A stretch of DNA of 7,586 bases from contig JAGVPR010000262.1 in NCBI GenBank assembly GCA_020052115.1, forward strand, positions 1 through 7,586, in the 5' to 3' direction. The position numbers and the translations under genes are program-made. This stretch comes from Candidatus Eiseniibacteriota bacterium (GTDB taxonomy: Bacteria > Eisenbacteria > RBG-16-71-46 > JAGVPR01). Position 1 is the stretch's first letter. Every line of letters starts with the position of its first letter. The notes beneath the pieces are model-generated. The model saw nothing but the letters and a program-made list of their open reading frames with translations, ran no database searches and was not told the DNA's origin. This document shows, piece by piece, positions 1 through 5,732 of this stretch.

Positions 1-1530
1 CGTCGCCGCGCCGGTGGTGTCCGGCGCGAACGCCCTCTCCGACGGGCGCGCGGAACTCGAATCCGCCCCCGTCGAGTCTCTGACCGCCCCGGTCGAGTCC
101 GCCGTTGCTGTCGAGTCCGCCGCGGCCAGCGAGTCGGCCGACGTAGAGTCCGCAGCCGCGAGCGTGTCGGGTTCGAAGAAGACGGCGGGCAGGCCCAGCA
201 CCTCGCGGGCCTTGACGGCGGCCTCGGAGCGCGGATAAGTATCCACGATCCGCCCGTACTCCACGAGGGCGGTGGCCGTGTCCTTCACCACCTCGTGCAG
301 GATCCACGCGCGCGCGAAGGCCGCCCTCGGCGCGAAGGGGCTCGCCGCGAAGTCGTTCTCCACGCTCGCGTACAACTTGAGCGCGGAATCCGGCTCACCG
401 AACTGGAAGAAGTTGAGTTCCGCCAGCTTGAACGCCGCCGCCGCCGCCTCGTTGCCGGAGCCCGCGAGCGTCTGCGTGAACTGCTCCATCTTCTCGAGGT
501 TTCCACTGCGAAGCGCCGCCTGCTCCACGAAGGCCGACTTCACCCCCTGCCCCTTGACCTTGTCGTACGCGTCGCGAGCGGCCGCCGCGTCGCGGCGGTA
601 TACCTCATGGATGTACCCGATCTGGAACTGCGCCTGCGCCGCCGCCGCCGAGCGCACGTGGAGATCCACGACCTGCTGGAAAGCACGGATCGCGTCGTCG
701 TATCGGCCCGCCTCCTGGAGCGTCGCCCCGATCTCCAGGCGCACCTCGGCGAGCACTTCGGGCGTCTTCGTTACGGTGAGCGCCTTGAGCCCCGTCCGCT
801 CGGCTTCCTCCGCCCGCCCCTCGCGCGACAGTGCGCGGGCCAGCTTGAGCATCGCCCTCGCCTTCACATCGCCTTCGCCGGCCGCGCGCACGCCCTCTTC
901 GTAGGCCATGCGGGCGCTGTCGGGCTGCTCCGCCTCGAGGTACAGGTCGCCCATCTCGAGATACGCCTCGTCGCGGAAGGAGCTGTCCTCGAAGAGCCGC
1001 ACGAGTTCACGATACGTGGCGATCGCCTCCGGCGCGCGCTTCTCCTCGGCCGCGCCTCGCGCGACGATGAGAAGCACCTCGTCCCGGCGGGGGAACTTCG
1101 GGTAGTTGCGCAGCACGTCGTCGAAAACGGAGTTGGCCTGCGCGAAGTTGCGCTTCTTCTGATAGCAGATGCCCGACATGAAGACGGCGTCGGGGACCAG
1201 ATTGCTCTTCGGATAGTTCGCCGGAAGCTCCTCGAACTTCTTCAGTGCGCCGTCGTAATCCCTCTTGCCGAGCAGCGAGAGTCCCATGAGGTAGATCGCG
1301 TCATCCACCCAGCGCGAGTGTCCGTGCCTGGTGATGACCTTCGCCGACATCGTGATGGACTTGTCGTAGAGTGTCGCGACCTCGGGCGGGACCTTGTCCG
1401 AAGCGGACTTCAACTGCCTGTCGTTCGCGTCCTTGTAGTACTTCTTCGCAAGGTAGAACGCGTTGTAGTAAGCGCAGCCGCCGGAGGCGGAGCAGGCGAC
1501 CACCAGAACTGCCAGGACGAAGCGACGCAC
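1..1530 (-). CDS. TPR-repeat outer-membrane-type lipoprotein, 3' end outside window
   Basis: The frame stays open for 510 codons from a GTG at 1530 to the left edge, with no stop, so it is partial. The start is supported by AGGAG 5 nt upstream. Residues 1-18 form a short signal peptide (MRRFVLAVLVV). The likely lipidated Cys is C19 in SGGC, followed by AYYNAFYLAKKYYKDA, a motif I associate with TPR lipoproteins of FCB-related lineages; C13 in VVAC is an alternative. Residues about 75-445 are helical TPR-type repeats, for example 75-107, 112-145, 185-212, 262-290, 365-395 and 402-432, with the usual A-x-F/Y and NYPKS/TYPRS turns, resembling BamD/YbgF-like proteins. Residues 454-510 are a low-complexity Asp-Ser-Thr-Ala tail. 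It starts 19 nt after the pyrC stop, so cotranscription with the pyr genes is likely. Its role is probably protein-protein scaffolding at the envelope; the exact function is unknown. Confidence 0.85.
   Translation of the reverse strand, partial: MRRFVLAVLVVACSASGGCAYYNAFYLAKKYYKDANDRQLKSASDKVPPEVATLYDKSITMSAKVITRHGHSRWVDDAIYLMGLSLLGKRDYDGALKKFEELPANYPKSNLVPDAVFMSGICYQKKRNFAQANSVFDDVLRNYPKFPRRDEVLLIVARGAAEEKRAPEAIATYRELVRLFEDSSFRDEAYLEMGDLYLEAEQPDSARMAYEEGVRAAGEGDVKARAMLKLARALSREGRAEEAERTGLKALTVTKTPEVLAEVRLEIGATLQEAGRYDDAIRAFQQVVDLHVRSAAAAQAQFQIGYIHEVYRRDAAAARDAYDKVKGQGVKSAFVEQAALRSGNLEKMEQFTQTLAGSGNEAAAAAFKLAELNFFQFGEPDSALKLYASVENDFAASPFAPRAAFARAWILHEVVKDTATALVEYGRIVDTYPRSEAAVKAREVLGLPAVFFEPDTLAAADSTSADSLAAADSTATADSTGAVRDSTGADSSSARPSERAFAPDTTGAAT
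52..156 (-). repeat. Degenerate in-frame repeat coding for an Asp-Ser-Thr/Ala tail
   Basis: Within the lipoprotein gene, codons 459-493 repeat ADST/ADSL-like units (D461-S, D466-S, D472-S, D478-S, D485-S, D490-S). In the plus-strand DNA this appears as recurring GTCGAGTCCGCC-like words. The tail is likely a disordered acidic, Ser/Thr-rich linker. The repeat can vary in length between relatives through slippage or recombination. It continues in weaker form towards the window edge. Confidence 0.65.
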
Positions 1531-1549
1531 TCTCTCTCCTCGGCGGCGG

Positions 1550-2887
1550 CTAGGGTCTCGCGGATTCTACGGCGGCAGTCGCTCCCGATTCCATTCTAGC
1601 GGAGTGGACGACGCGGCCGCCGACGATGGTGATGACGGGCCGGCCGACGAGCCGCCGGCCGCCGAAGGGCGTGTTGCGGGAGAGGGAGCAGGACTCCTCG
1701 GGCCGCACGGTCCACTCCGCGCCGAGATCGAGGACCGTGACATCGGCCGGCGACCCCGGAGCCAGCGTCCCCCCGGGCACGCCGAGAACCGCGGCGGGAC
1801 CCGCGCTCATCCGGAGCACAAGGGTCTCCAGATCCAGGATCTTCGTTCGCACGAGCTCCGTGAGCGCCAGTCCGACGGCCGTCTCCAGACCGATGATGCC
1901 GTTCGGGGCCGCGTCGAACTCCACATCCTTCTCCGTCTCGGTGTGCGGCGCATGGTCGGTGGCGATCACGCCGATCGTGCCGTCGCGAAGCCCCTCGCGC
2001 ACGGCGTCCCGATCCGCCTCGCTTCGCAGCGGGGGGCTCATCCGAGTATTGGCGTTGTAGCCGCGGACCGCCTCGTCCGTCAGAGTGAAATGGTGTGGCG
2101 CGGCCTCCGCGGTCACTTCGAGGCCCTCGGCGCGGGCGCGGCGGACGAGATCAACGGCCCCGGCCGTGGAGATATGCGCGATGTGAAGACGTGCCCCCGT
2201 GAGCCGCGCCAGCGCGATGTCGCGGGCCACGGCGACATCCTCCGCCGCCGCGGGGATTCCGCGAAGCCCCAGCACCGTGGACCAGTATCCTTCGTGCATG
2301 ACCCCGCAGCCCCGGAGCAACGGATCCTCCGCATGCGAGATCACCGGCAGGCCGACCATCCTGGCGTACTCCAGCGCACGGCGCATGACGTGCCCGTCCG
2401 CGACCCAGTCTCCGTCGTCACTCACGGCCACGGCCCCCGCCTCGCGAAGCTCGCCCATCTCCGTGATGATCTTCCCCTTGCGGCCCTGCGTGACCGCCGC
2501 GATCGGGTACACGCGTGTCACCGCGCGGCGCGACGCCTCGCGGAGCACCAGCTCCACGGTGCTCCGCGTGTCCAGCGGAGGATCGGTATTCGGCATGCAG
2601 GCCACGGCCGTGAAGCCTCCGGCCGCCGCGGCGCGCGTGCCGCTCGCGATCGTCTCCTTGTCCTCGCGCCCCGGCTCCCTCAGATGGACGTGCATGTCAA
2701 TGAAGCCCGGAGCCACGACCAGCCCGCGGACATTGACCTCCACGGCGCCCGCCGGCGGCCGCACGTTTCCGATGCCGGCCACCCGGCCGTCGGCCAGGAG
2801 CAGGTCCATCTCCCCATGATGCCCGCCCTGCGGGTCCACCACGGTTCCACCCCGAAGGTAGAGCGCGTTCTCCCGGGCCATTTCCAT
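1550..2887 (-). CDS. pyrC: Dihydroorotase, class I (PyrC)
   Basis: It catalyses reversible cyclisation of N-carbamoyl-L-aspartate to dihydroorotate, the third step of de novo UMP synthesis, in the cytoplasm. Numbered from the upstream GTG at 2923, the amidohydrolase barrel shows DMHVHLREPG with metal ligands H78 and H80 and R82, the substrate loop PNTDPP (N112), AVSDDG (D169/D170), ISHAED (H197), AHIS (H250) and catalytic ATDHAPH (D323). SDDG in place of a carboxylated Lys is typical of class I bacterial enzymes. The C-terminal strands GTLAPGSPADVTVLDL and GRPVITIVGGRVV complete the composite fold. I prefer the ATG at 2887 (445 aa) because GGAGG lies 5 nt upstream and family members begin shortly before the 'GG-V-DP' strand. 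GTG 2923 or ATG 2920 would overlap the pyrB stop (GTGATG) and give 457 or 456 aa. It is flanked by pyrB and the lipoprotein gene. Confidence 0.96.
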   Translation of the reverse strand: MEMARENALYLRGGTVVDPQGGHHGEMDLLLADGRVAGIGNVRPPAGAVEVNVRGLVVAPGFIDMHVHLREPGREDKETIASGTRAAAAGGFTAVACMPNTDPPLDTRSTVELVLREASRRAVTRVYPIAAVTQGRKGKIITEMGELREAGAVAVSDDGDWVADGHVMRRALEYARMVGLPVISHAEDPLLRGCGVMHEGYWSTVLGLRGIPAAAEDVAVARDIALARLTGARLHIAHISTAGAVDLVRRARAEGLEVTAEAAPHHFTLTDEAVRGYNANTRMSPPLRSEADRDAVREGLRDGTIGVIATDHAPHTETEKDVEFDAAPNGIIGLETAVGLALTELVRTKILDLETLVLRMSAGPAAVLGVPGGTLAPGSPADVTVLDLGAEWTVRPEESCSLSRNTPFGGRRLVGRPVITIVGGRVVHSARMESGATAAVESARP

Positions 2888-2919
2888 CGCCGCCTCCGGA
2901 TCCCGTTTCGATCCTCGCA

Positions 2920-3873
2920 TCACGCCGTCCTCTCCAGCGCCGTGCCGGCCTCCGAACGCTTCTCCGCCAGGAGCAGATAGAGGACGGCCATGCGCACGGC
3001 CACCCCGTTCGTCACCTGGTCCAAGATCACCGAGCGGGTCCCGTCGGCCACGTCATGGGCGATCTCGACGCCGCGGTTCATCGGGCCGGGGTGCATGACG
3101 AGCGCGGTGGGCTTCGCCAGAGCGAGCCGCTCGCGCGTCAGGCCGAACAGCCGCGCGTACTCGCGGATCGAGGGGATGAGCGAGCTGGTCTGCCGCTCGA
3201 GCTGGAGGCGCAGCACGTTCACGACATCCGCGCCGTCCACCGCTTCCTCCACCGTCGGCGCCACCTCCACTCCGAGACGCTCCACCTCCGCCGGGAGCAG
3301 CGTGGCGGGACCGCAGACGACCACCGAGGCGCCGAGCTTGCGAAGCCCCCAGAGGTTCGACCGCGCGACACGGCTGTGCGCGATGTCGCCGAGGAGCGCC
3401 ACGCGGAGCCCCTCGACCCGCCCCAGATGCCGCCGCACGGTGAACAGGTCGAGGAGTCCCTGGGTCGGATGCTCGTGCGCTCCGTCTCCGGCGTTGATGA
3501 CGCCCGCCTGGAGATTTCTTCCAAGGAAGTGCGGCGCCCCGGCCGACCCGTGGCGGATCACCACCATGTCCACCCGCATCGCCTCGATGTTGCGCGCCGT
3601 GTCCTTCAACGTCTCGCCCTTCGAGACGGAGCTGCCCGTGCTCTGAAAATTCACCGAGTCGGCGGATAGCCGCTTCTCGGCGAGCTCGAAGGAAACGCGC
3701 GTGCGCGTGCTCGGCTCGAAGAAGAGATTCGCGACCGTGATGCCGCGGAGCGTCGGCACCTTCTTGATCGGCCGTTCGAGGATCTCGAGCATGGATTCGG
3801 CCGTGTCCAGCACCTCGAGGATCTCCTCCCGGGTGAGATCCTCGAGACCGAGCAGGTCCTTGCGCGTTCTCAT
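2920..3873 (-). CDS. pyrB: Aspartate carbamoyltransferase catalytic subunit
   Basis: It condenses carbamoyl phosphate with L-aspartate, the committed step of pyrimidine synthesis. The 317-residue protein has the normal catalytic-chain length and all signature motifs: carbamoyl-phosphate loop FEPSTRTR (52-59), SKGET with K85 reaching the neighbouring subunit of the trimer, HPTQGLLD (135-142), GDIAHSRVARS (162-172), the aspartate-binding RLQLER (222-227) and HPGPMNRGVEI (261-271). The ATG start is preceded by GGGAGG at 6 nt. It begins 19 nt after the pyrR stop, and its TGA lies inside GTGATG at the pyrC junction. No pyrI regulatory-subunit gene is in the window. With a class I PyrC next door, a PyrB-PyrC complex as in Aquifex is possible (inference). 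Expression is expected to follow the PyrR attenuator. Confidence 0.97.
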   Translation of the reverse strand: MRTRKDLLGLEDLTREEILEVLDTAESMLEILERPIKKVPTLRGITVANLFFEPSTRTRVSFELAEKRLSADSVNFQSTGSSVSKGETLKDTARNIEAMRVDMVVIRHGSAGAPHFLGRNLQAGVINAGDGAHEHPTQGLLDLFTVRRHLGRVEGLRVALLGDIAHSRVARSNLWGLRKLGASVVVCGPATLLPAEVERLGVEVAPTVEEAVDGADVVNVLRLQLERQTSSLIPSIREYARLFGLTRERLALAKPTALVMHPGPMNRGVEIAHDVADGTRSVILDQVTNGVAVRMAVLYLLLAEKRSEAGTALERTA

Positions 3874-3892
3874 GAACCGCCTCCCGGCCGCG

Positions 3893-4444
3893 TCATTCCG
3901 GCCCCTCGCCGATGGCCACTCCGTCCCGCCCGTCTATCTCCTCCACGCGCACCGCGACGATCTCGCGGCGGGAGGTCGGGACGTTTTTTCCGACGTAATC
4001 CGCCCGGATCGGCAGCTCGCGGTGCCCGCGGTCTATGAGCACGGCGAGGTGGATGGCGCGCGGGCGGCCGAAATCAACGATCTCGTCCATCGCCGCGCGA
4101 ACCGTCCGGCCCGTGTAGAGCACGTCATCCACGAGGACCACGACCTTGTCGTCAATCTCGAAGGGGATCTCCGTGCTGCCGACGACGGGCTGCGTGGAGA
4201 TCGTCTTGAGATCGTCGCGGTAGAGCGTGATGTCGAGCATGCCGAGCGGCACCTCCGCCTGCTCGAACTCGCGGATGCGGTCCTGGATCCGTCTCGCGAG
4301 CGGCACGCCGCGGCGACGGATCCCGACGAGAACCAGCTCGCTCGTCCCCTTGTTCCGCTCCACGATCTCGTGGGCGAGACGCGTGATCATGCGCCGCATC
4401 TCGAGCGCGTCAACGATTTCGGCCTTCTCCTTGAAGAGCTCCAT
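3893..4444 (-). CDS. pyrR: PyrR, UMP-sensing pyr mRNA-binding attenuation protein / uracil phosphoribosyltransferase fold
   Basis: PyrR binds a conserved stem-loop in pyr leader RNA when UMP is high and promotes termination; many members also have uracil phosphoribosyltransferase activity. From the ATG at 4444 the protein is 183 aa, the usual PyrR length. It starts MELFKEKAEIVDALEMRRMI and carries VLVGIRRRGVPLA (38-50), an LYRDD segment (74-78), the PRPP-binding loop VLVDDVLYTGRT (103-114), and LIDRGHRELPIRADYVGKN (136-154), all diagnostic. The frame is open further upstream to a GTG at 4561, but those residues are Gly/Ala/Arg-rich and would begin inside the terminator hairpin, so they are left out. 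GGAG lies 4 nt and GGGGAG 9 nt before the ATG. It is the first gene of the operon, and its own mRNA leader holds a matching PyrR-binding site, so it should autoregulate. Confidence 0.95.
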   Translation of the reverse strand: MELFKEKAEIVDALEMRRMITRLAHEIVERNKGTSELVLVGIRRRGVPLARRIQDRIREFEQAEVPLGMLDITLYRDDLKTISTQPVVGSTEIPFEIDDKVVVLVDDVLYTGRTVRAAMDEIVDFGRPRAIHLAVLIDRGHRELPIRADYVGKNVPTSRREIVAVRVEEIDGRDGVAIGEGPE

Positions 4445-4472
4445 CAGTCTCCGCTCCCCTGGGCCTCTCCCC

Positions 4473-4495
4473 GGGGCGACGGCGCCCGCCGCCCC
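4473..4495 (-). other. GC-rich hairpin in pyrR 5' UTR
   Basis: On the minus strand GGGGCGGC pairs with GUCGCCCC-type sequence to give about 10 bp (one G-U pair) closed by a 3-nt loop, ending about 28 nt before the pyrR ATG. No U tract follows, so it is not an obvious terminator. It could affect ribosome access or mRNA stability (inference). Confidence 0.45.
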
Positions 4496-4513
4496 CGCAC
4501 GATTCCCCATCGC

Positions 4514-4535
4514 GAACCGGCCGCGCGGCCGGTTC
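4514..4535. repeat. Perfect 22-bp palindrome in pyr leader
   Basis: GAACCGGCCGC is followed directly by its exact reverse complement. It lies 10 nt downstream of the attenuator U tract and upstream of pyrR. In RNA it would form a stem of about 9 bp without a U tract. It could be a protein-binding dyad or an mRNA-stabilising hairpin for read-through transcripts; the sequence alone does not decide. Confidence 0.6.
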
Positions 4536-4545
4536 CGCAGGGCAG

Positions 4546-4578
4546 AAAAAAAGACCGGCACCCCGTCTGGGCGCGGTC
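4546..4578 (-). terminator. Intrinsic attenuator terminator of the pyr leader
   Basis: On the minus strand GACCG (4578-4574) pairs with CGGUC (4557-4553), GC (4572-4571) with GC (4559-4558) and CC (4570-4569) with GG (4562-4561). One nucleotide is bulged on each side and the loop is AGACGG. The stem is followed at once by U7 (4552-4546). It sits between the PyrR-binding hairpin and pyrR, about 100 nt before the start codon, as expected for transcription attenuation of the whole operon. Confidence 0.75.
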
Positions 4579-4640
4579 CATCGAAAGCGCGGCGATTCGG
4601 TTCGACATCGAGACGGTCCTTCCCGGCCTCGCGGGGCCGG
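4555..4640 (-). promoter_or_regulatory. Candidate antiterminator pairing
   Basis: CCGGC plus CCC of the PyrR-hairpin 5' arm (4640-4633) can pair with GGG plus GCCGG of the terminator 3' arm (4563-4561 and 4559-4555), giving 8 G-C pairs with one bulged U (4560). This excludes both the PyrR hairpin and the terminator, so it could be the read-through state when UMP is low. A weaker alternative pairs AAGGACCG (4621-4614) with CGGUCUUU (4557-4550). The assignment is inferred by eye without energy calculation. Confidence 0.5.
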
Positions 4641-4648
4641 GTTAAAGG
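4618..4648 (-). ncRNA. PyrR-binding stem-loop (anti-antiterminator) in pyr leader
   Basis: Read as RNA on the minus strand: lower stem CCUU (4648-4645), a UAA bulge on the 5' side, upper stem CCCGGCC (4641-4635), hexaloop CCGCGA (4634-4629), GGCCGGG (4628-4622), then AAGG (4621-4618). The loop fits CNGNGA, and CCCGCGAGG fits the core CCNGNGAGG of the PyrR site known from Bacillus-type leaders. The 5' CCUUUAA and 3' AAGG flanks also fit the family (from memory of the consensus). UMP-bound PyrR should stabilise this hairpin, block the antiterminator and allow termination downstream. It lies between a candidate promoter and pyrR itself, which strongly supports the call. Confidence 0.88.
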
Positions 4649-4670
4649 CTCATGGACATGAATCGGTGGA

Positions 4671-4700
4671 AGGTTAGCACACGGAGCCGGGGAAATTCAA
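4671..4700 (-). promoter_or_regulatory. Candidate sigma-70-type promoter of the pyr operon
   Basis: Minus strand TTGAAT (4700-4695), 18-nt spacer, TAACCT (4676-4671) with an upstream TGC that makes an extended -10 (TGCTAACCT). The -35 matches TTGACA at 4 of 6 and the -10 is weak. The start site would be near 4664, just upstream of the PyrR-binding element, which is the position an attenuator promoter should have. Confidence 0.4.
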
Positions 4701-4732
4701 GAATCCGTCTCGCGCCACGCTCGACGGGCCCC

Positions 4733-4747
4733 CCGGTCTGCGACCGG
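4733..4747. repeat. Short inverted repeat downstream of the CHRD gene
   Basis: Minus strand CCGGTC, GCA loop, GACCGG: a perfect 6-bp stem 38 nt after the CHRD stop codon. No T-run follows on either strand, so it is a doubtful rho-independent terminator. It may protect the 3' end of the upstream transcript. Weaker GCCC/GGGC pairing lies just before it. Confidence 0.35.
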
Positions 4748-4784
4748 AGAGCCCGTCAGGAGAGCGGGGCTTCGAGGCGTGTCT

Positions 4785-5378
4785 CTAGGACTTTCTACGC
4801 TTAGAGAAGAGGAGTCCAAGCCCGCCGAGGGCAAGGAGACTGAGGCTCGCCGGCTCGGGGACCGGCTGCACGAGGAATCCACGGATCTCGCCGGCGGGGA
4901 ACAAATTCGTGTGGATGTTGAAATACGCGGTACCCGCCGCCATGCTCGCCGCGAGCGCCGCCTCGGCGCCGGCCGGCGTGCCGCCGTTGGCGGTGATGTA
5001 AGCCGCCCTGTAAGTCGAAGCCAGGCTCGTGTCGAACGTCTGATCGAAGAATCCGCTCGTCACTCCCAGCGGGAATCCAATAAACGACGGGGTCTGCGTG
5101 GCGACTCCCGCGGTCCCCGTGCCCGGCAGCGCCGTGGCAGCGTGGATGTGAGAAGCGGTCGTGATCCCGAGCAGGTCCTGGAACGTCGCCTGGACCCTCA
5201 TCTGGTGCGCGACGATGTCAATGTCAACCTGCGCGAATCCGGTCCCCGGCGACGCATTGGCAGGGCTCTCGCTGGGGCCGTCCAGGATCGCGACGTAAGT
5301 GATCGGCGATGCGAGAGCGCTCTGGGCGAAGCCCGCAAGAGCGGCCGCGAGTACGAACAGTGTGAAGGCGCGGGTCAT
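4785..5378 (-). CDS. Secreted CHRD-domain protein with PEP-CTERM sorting signal
   Basis: From the ATG at 5378 the product is 197 aa; AGGAG lies 8 nt upstream. A longer frame up to 5534 lacks a credible start. Residues 1-23 are a Sec signal peptide (MTRAFTLFVLAAALAGFAQS then ALA, cleavage before SPITY). Residues 27-168 match the CHRD domain: a beta-strand start TYVAILDGPSESP, SHIHAA (H77, H79), AYFNIHTN (153-158) and FPAGEIRGFL (160-169). The C-terminus is a complete PEP-CTERM tripartite signal: VPEP (173-176), hydrophobic SLLALGGLGLLF, then basic SKRRKS, expected to be recognised by an exosortase at the inner membrane and the protein exported to the surface or matrix. The CHRD function is unknown, though the domain occurs in chordin and many bacterial exported proteins. 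The gene is upstream of the pyr promoter on the same strand but appears to be a separate unit. Confidence 0.9.
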   Translation of the reverse strand: MTRAFTLFVLAAALAGFAQSALASPITYVAILDGPSESPANASPGTGFAQVDIDIVAHQMRVQATFQDLLGITTASHIHAATALPGTGTAGVATQTPSFIGFPLGVTSGFFDQTFDTSLASTYRAAYITANGGTPAGAEAALAASMAAGTAYFNIHTNLFPAGEIRGFLVQPVPEPASLSLLALGGLGLLFSKRRKS

Positions 5379-5421
5379 GGCGGTTTCTCCTGTTAGTCGA
5401 GTTGGGTGACGAGGAAGCGCT

Positions 5422-5449
5422 CTCATAGACGGCGATGCAAGCACGGCAA
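5422..5449 (-). promoter_or_regulatory. Candidate promoter of the CHRD/PEP-CTERM gene
   Basis: Minus strand TTGCCG (5449-5444), 16-nt spacer, TATGAG (5427-5422), each 4 of 6 to the sigma-70 consensus. The start would be near 5415, giving a leader of about 37 nt with AGGAG before the ATG. Prediction by eye only; consensus sites in this phylum are not known to me. Confidence 0.35.
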
Positions 5450-5493
5450 GATCTGGCCTCCAGATTATTCCCAGCCACGCCCCGGCGAAACCA

Positions 5494-5519
5494 CGAAATG
5501 CGGCGTACGCGACATTCCG
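5494..5519. promoter_or_regulatory. Operator-like dyad in the divergent intergenic region
   Basis: The two 13-nt halves, centred between 5506 and 5507, match at 10 of 13 positions as inverted repeats; the core is AATG-nn-GCGT / ACGC-nn-CATT. It lies between the two divergent candidate promoters, 45 bases from the CHRD -35 and 115 bases from the plus-strand -35. It could be a dimeric regulator site or chance in GC-rich DNA. Confidence 0.25.
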
Positions 5520-5633
5520 CGCGCCGACGAACACGGGATCCGTTGGTCTCTTGAAGTTGCCGTCTTGCCCGGTGACCGCTTCGTCCGCGAATCCGGCTTG
5601 GCGACGCGCGGCCCTCCACGCGCCCTCCGCGCC

Positions 5634-5662
5634 TTGATCCTCCCCTGCCGGCGCGGTATGCT
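5634..5662 (+). promoter_or_regulatory. Candidate sigma-70-type promoter of the metallohydrolase gene
   Basis: TTGATC (5634-5639), 17-nt spacer, TATGCT (5657-5662), each 4 of 6 to consensus with ideal spacing. Transcription would start near 5669. That would place the in-frame ATG at 5658 inside the -10 box and argue against it as the start codon. Confidence 0.45.
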
Positions 5663-5732
5663 CACCGCGCTCATTTGCTTCCGTGATGAATTGCCCGTTT
5701 CGCGAGCAGCGATCGTCGAGGTGCTTGGGGCC

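Larger units (their letters stand above)
5379..5732. other. Divergent intergenic region
   Basis: About 350 bases separate the CHRD gene (minus) from the metallohydrolase gene (plus). It holds one candidate promoter for each strand and an imperfect dyad. I see no RNA gene, no conserved small protein with a ribosome site, and no mobile-element end here. Confidence 0.6.

Noticed and set aside
295..1599. 434-codon plus-strand open frame opposite the TPR lipoprotein gene
   Set aside because: Arg/Leu-rich composition, no recognisable domain, and exact antisense of a frame with a clear signal peptide and TPR repeats; a GC-driven shadow.
1604..2980. 458-codon plus-strand open frame opposite pyrC
   Set aside because: It mirrors the pyrC reading frame and is rich in Arg, His and Asp without any motif; pyrC has all its catalytic residues on the other strand.
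4546..4552. Plus-strand A7 run as part of a plus-strand signal
   Set aside because: It is better explained as the U tract of the minus-strand pyr terminator; no plus-strand gene needs it.
4445..4561. N-terminal extension of PyrR to the GTG at 4561
   Set aside because: The extra 39 residues are Gly/Ala/Arg-rich, absent from the usual 180-residue family, and the codon lies within the attenuator hairpin.
3701..4645. 314-codon plus-strand open frame opposite pyrR and its leader
   Set aside because: Low-complexity shadow crossing the pyr attenuator; pyrR is unambiguous on the minus strand.
4642..4659. Five-codon leader ORF (MSMSL) ending right before the PyrR hairpin
   Set aside because: No ribosome site precedes it, and its TAA is part of the conserved UUUAA of the PyrR element, so the match is probably incidental.
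5658..5732. In-frame ATG at 5658 as start of the metallohydrolase
   Set aside because: It lies inside the candidate -10 box, has no ribosome site, and adds residues unlike a signal peptide.
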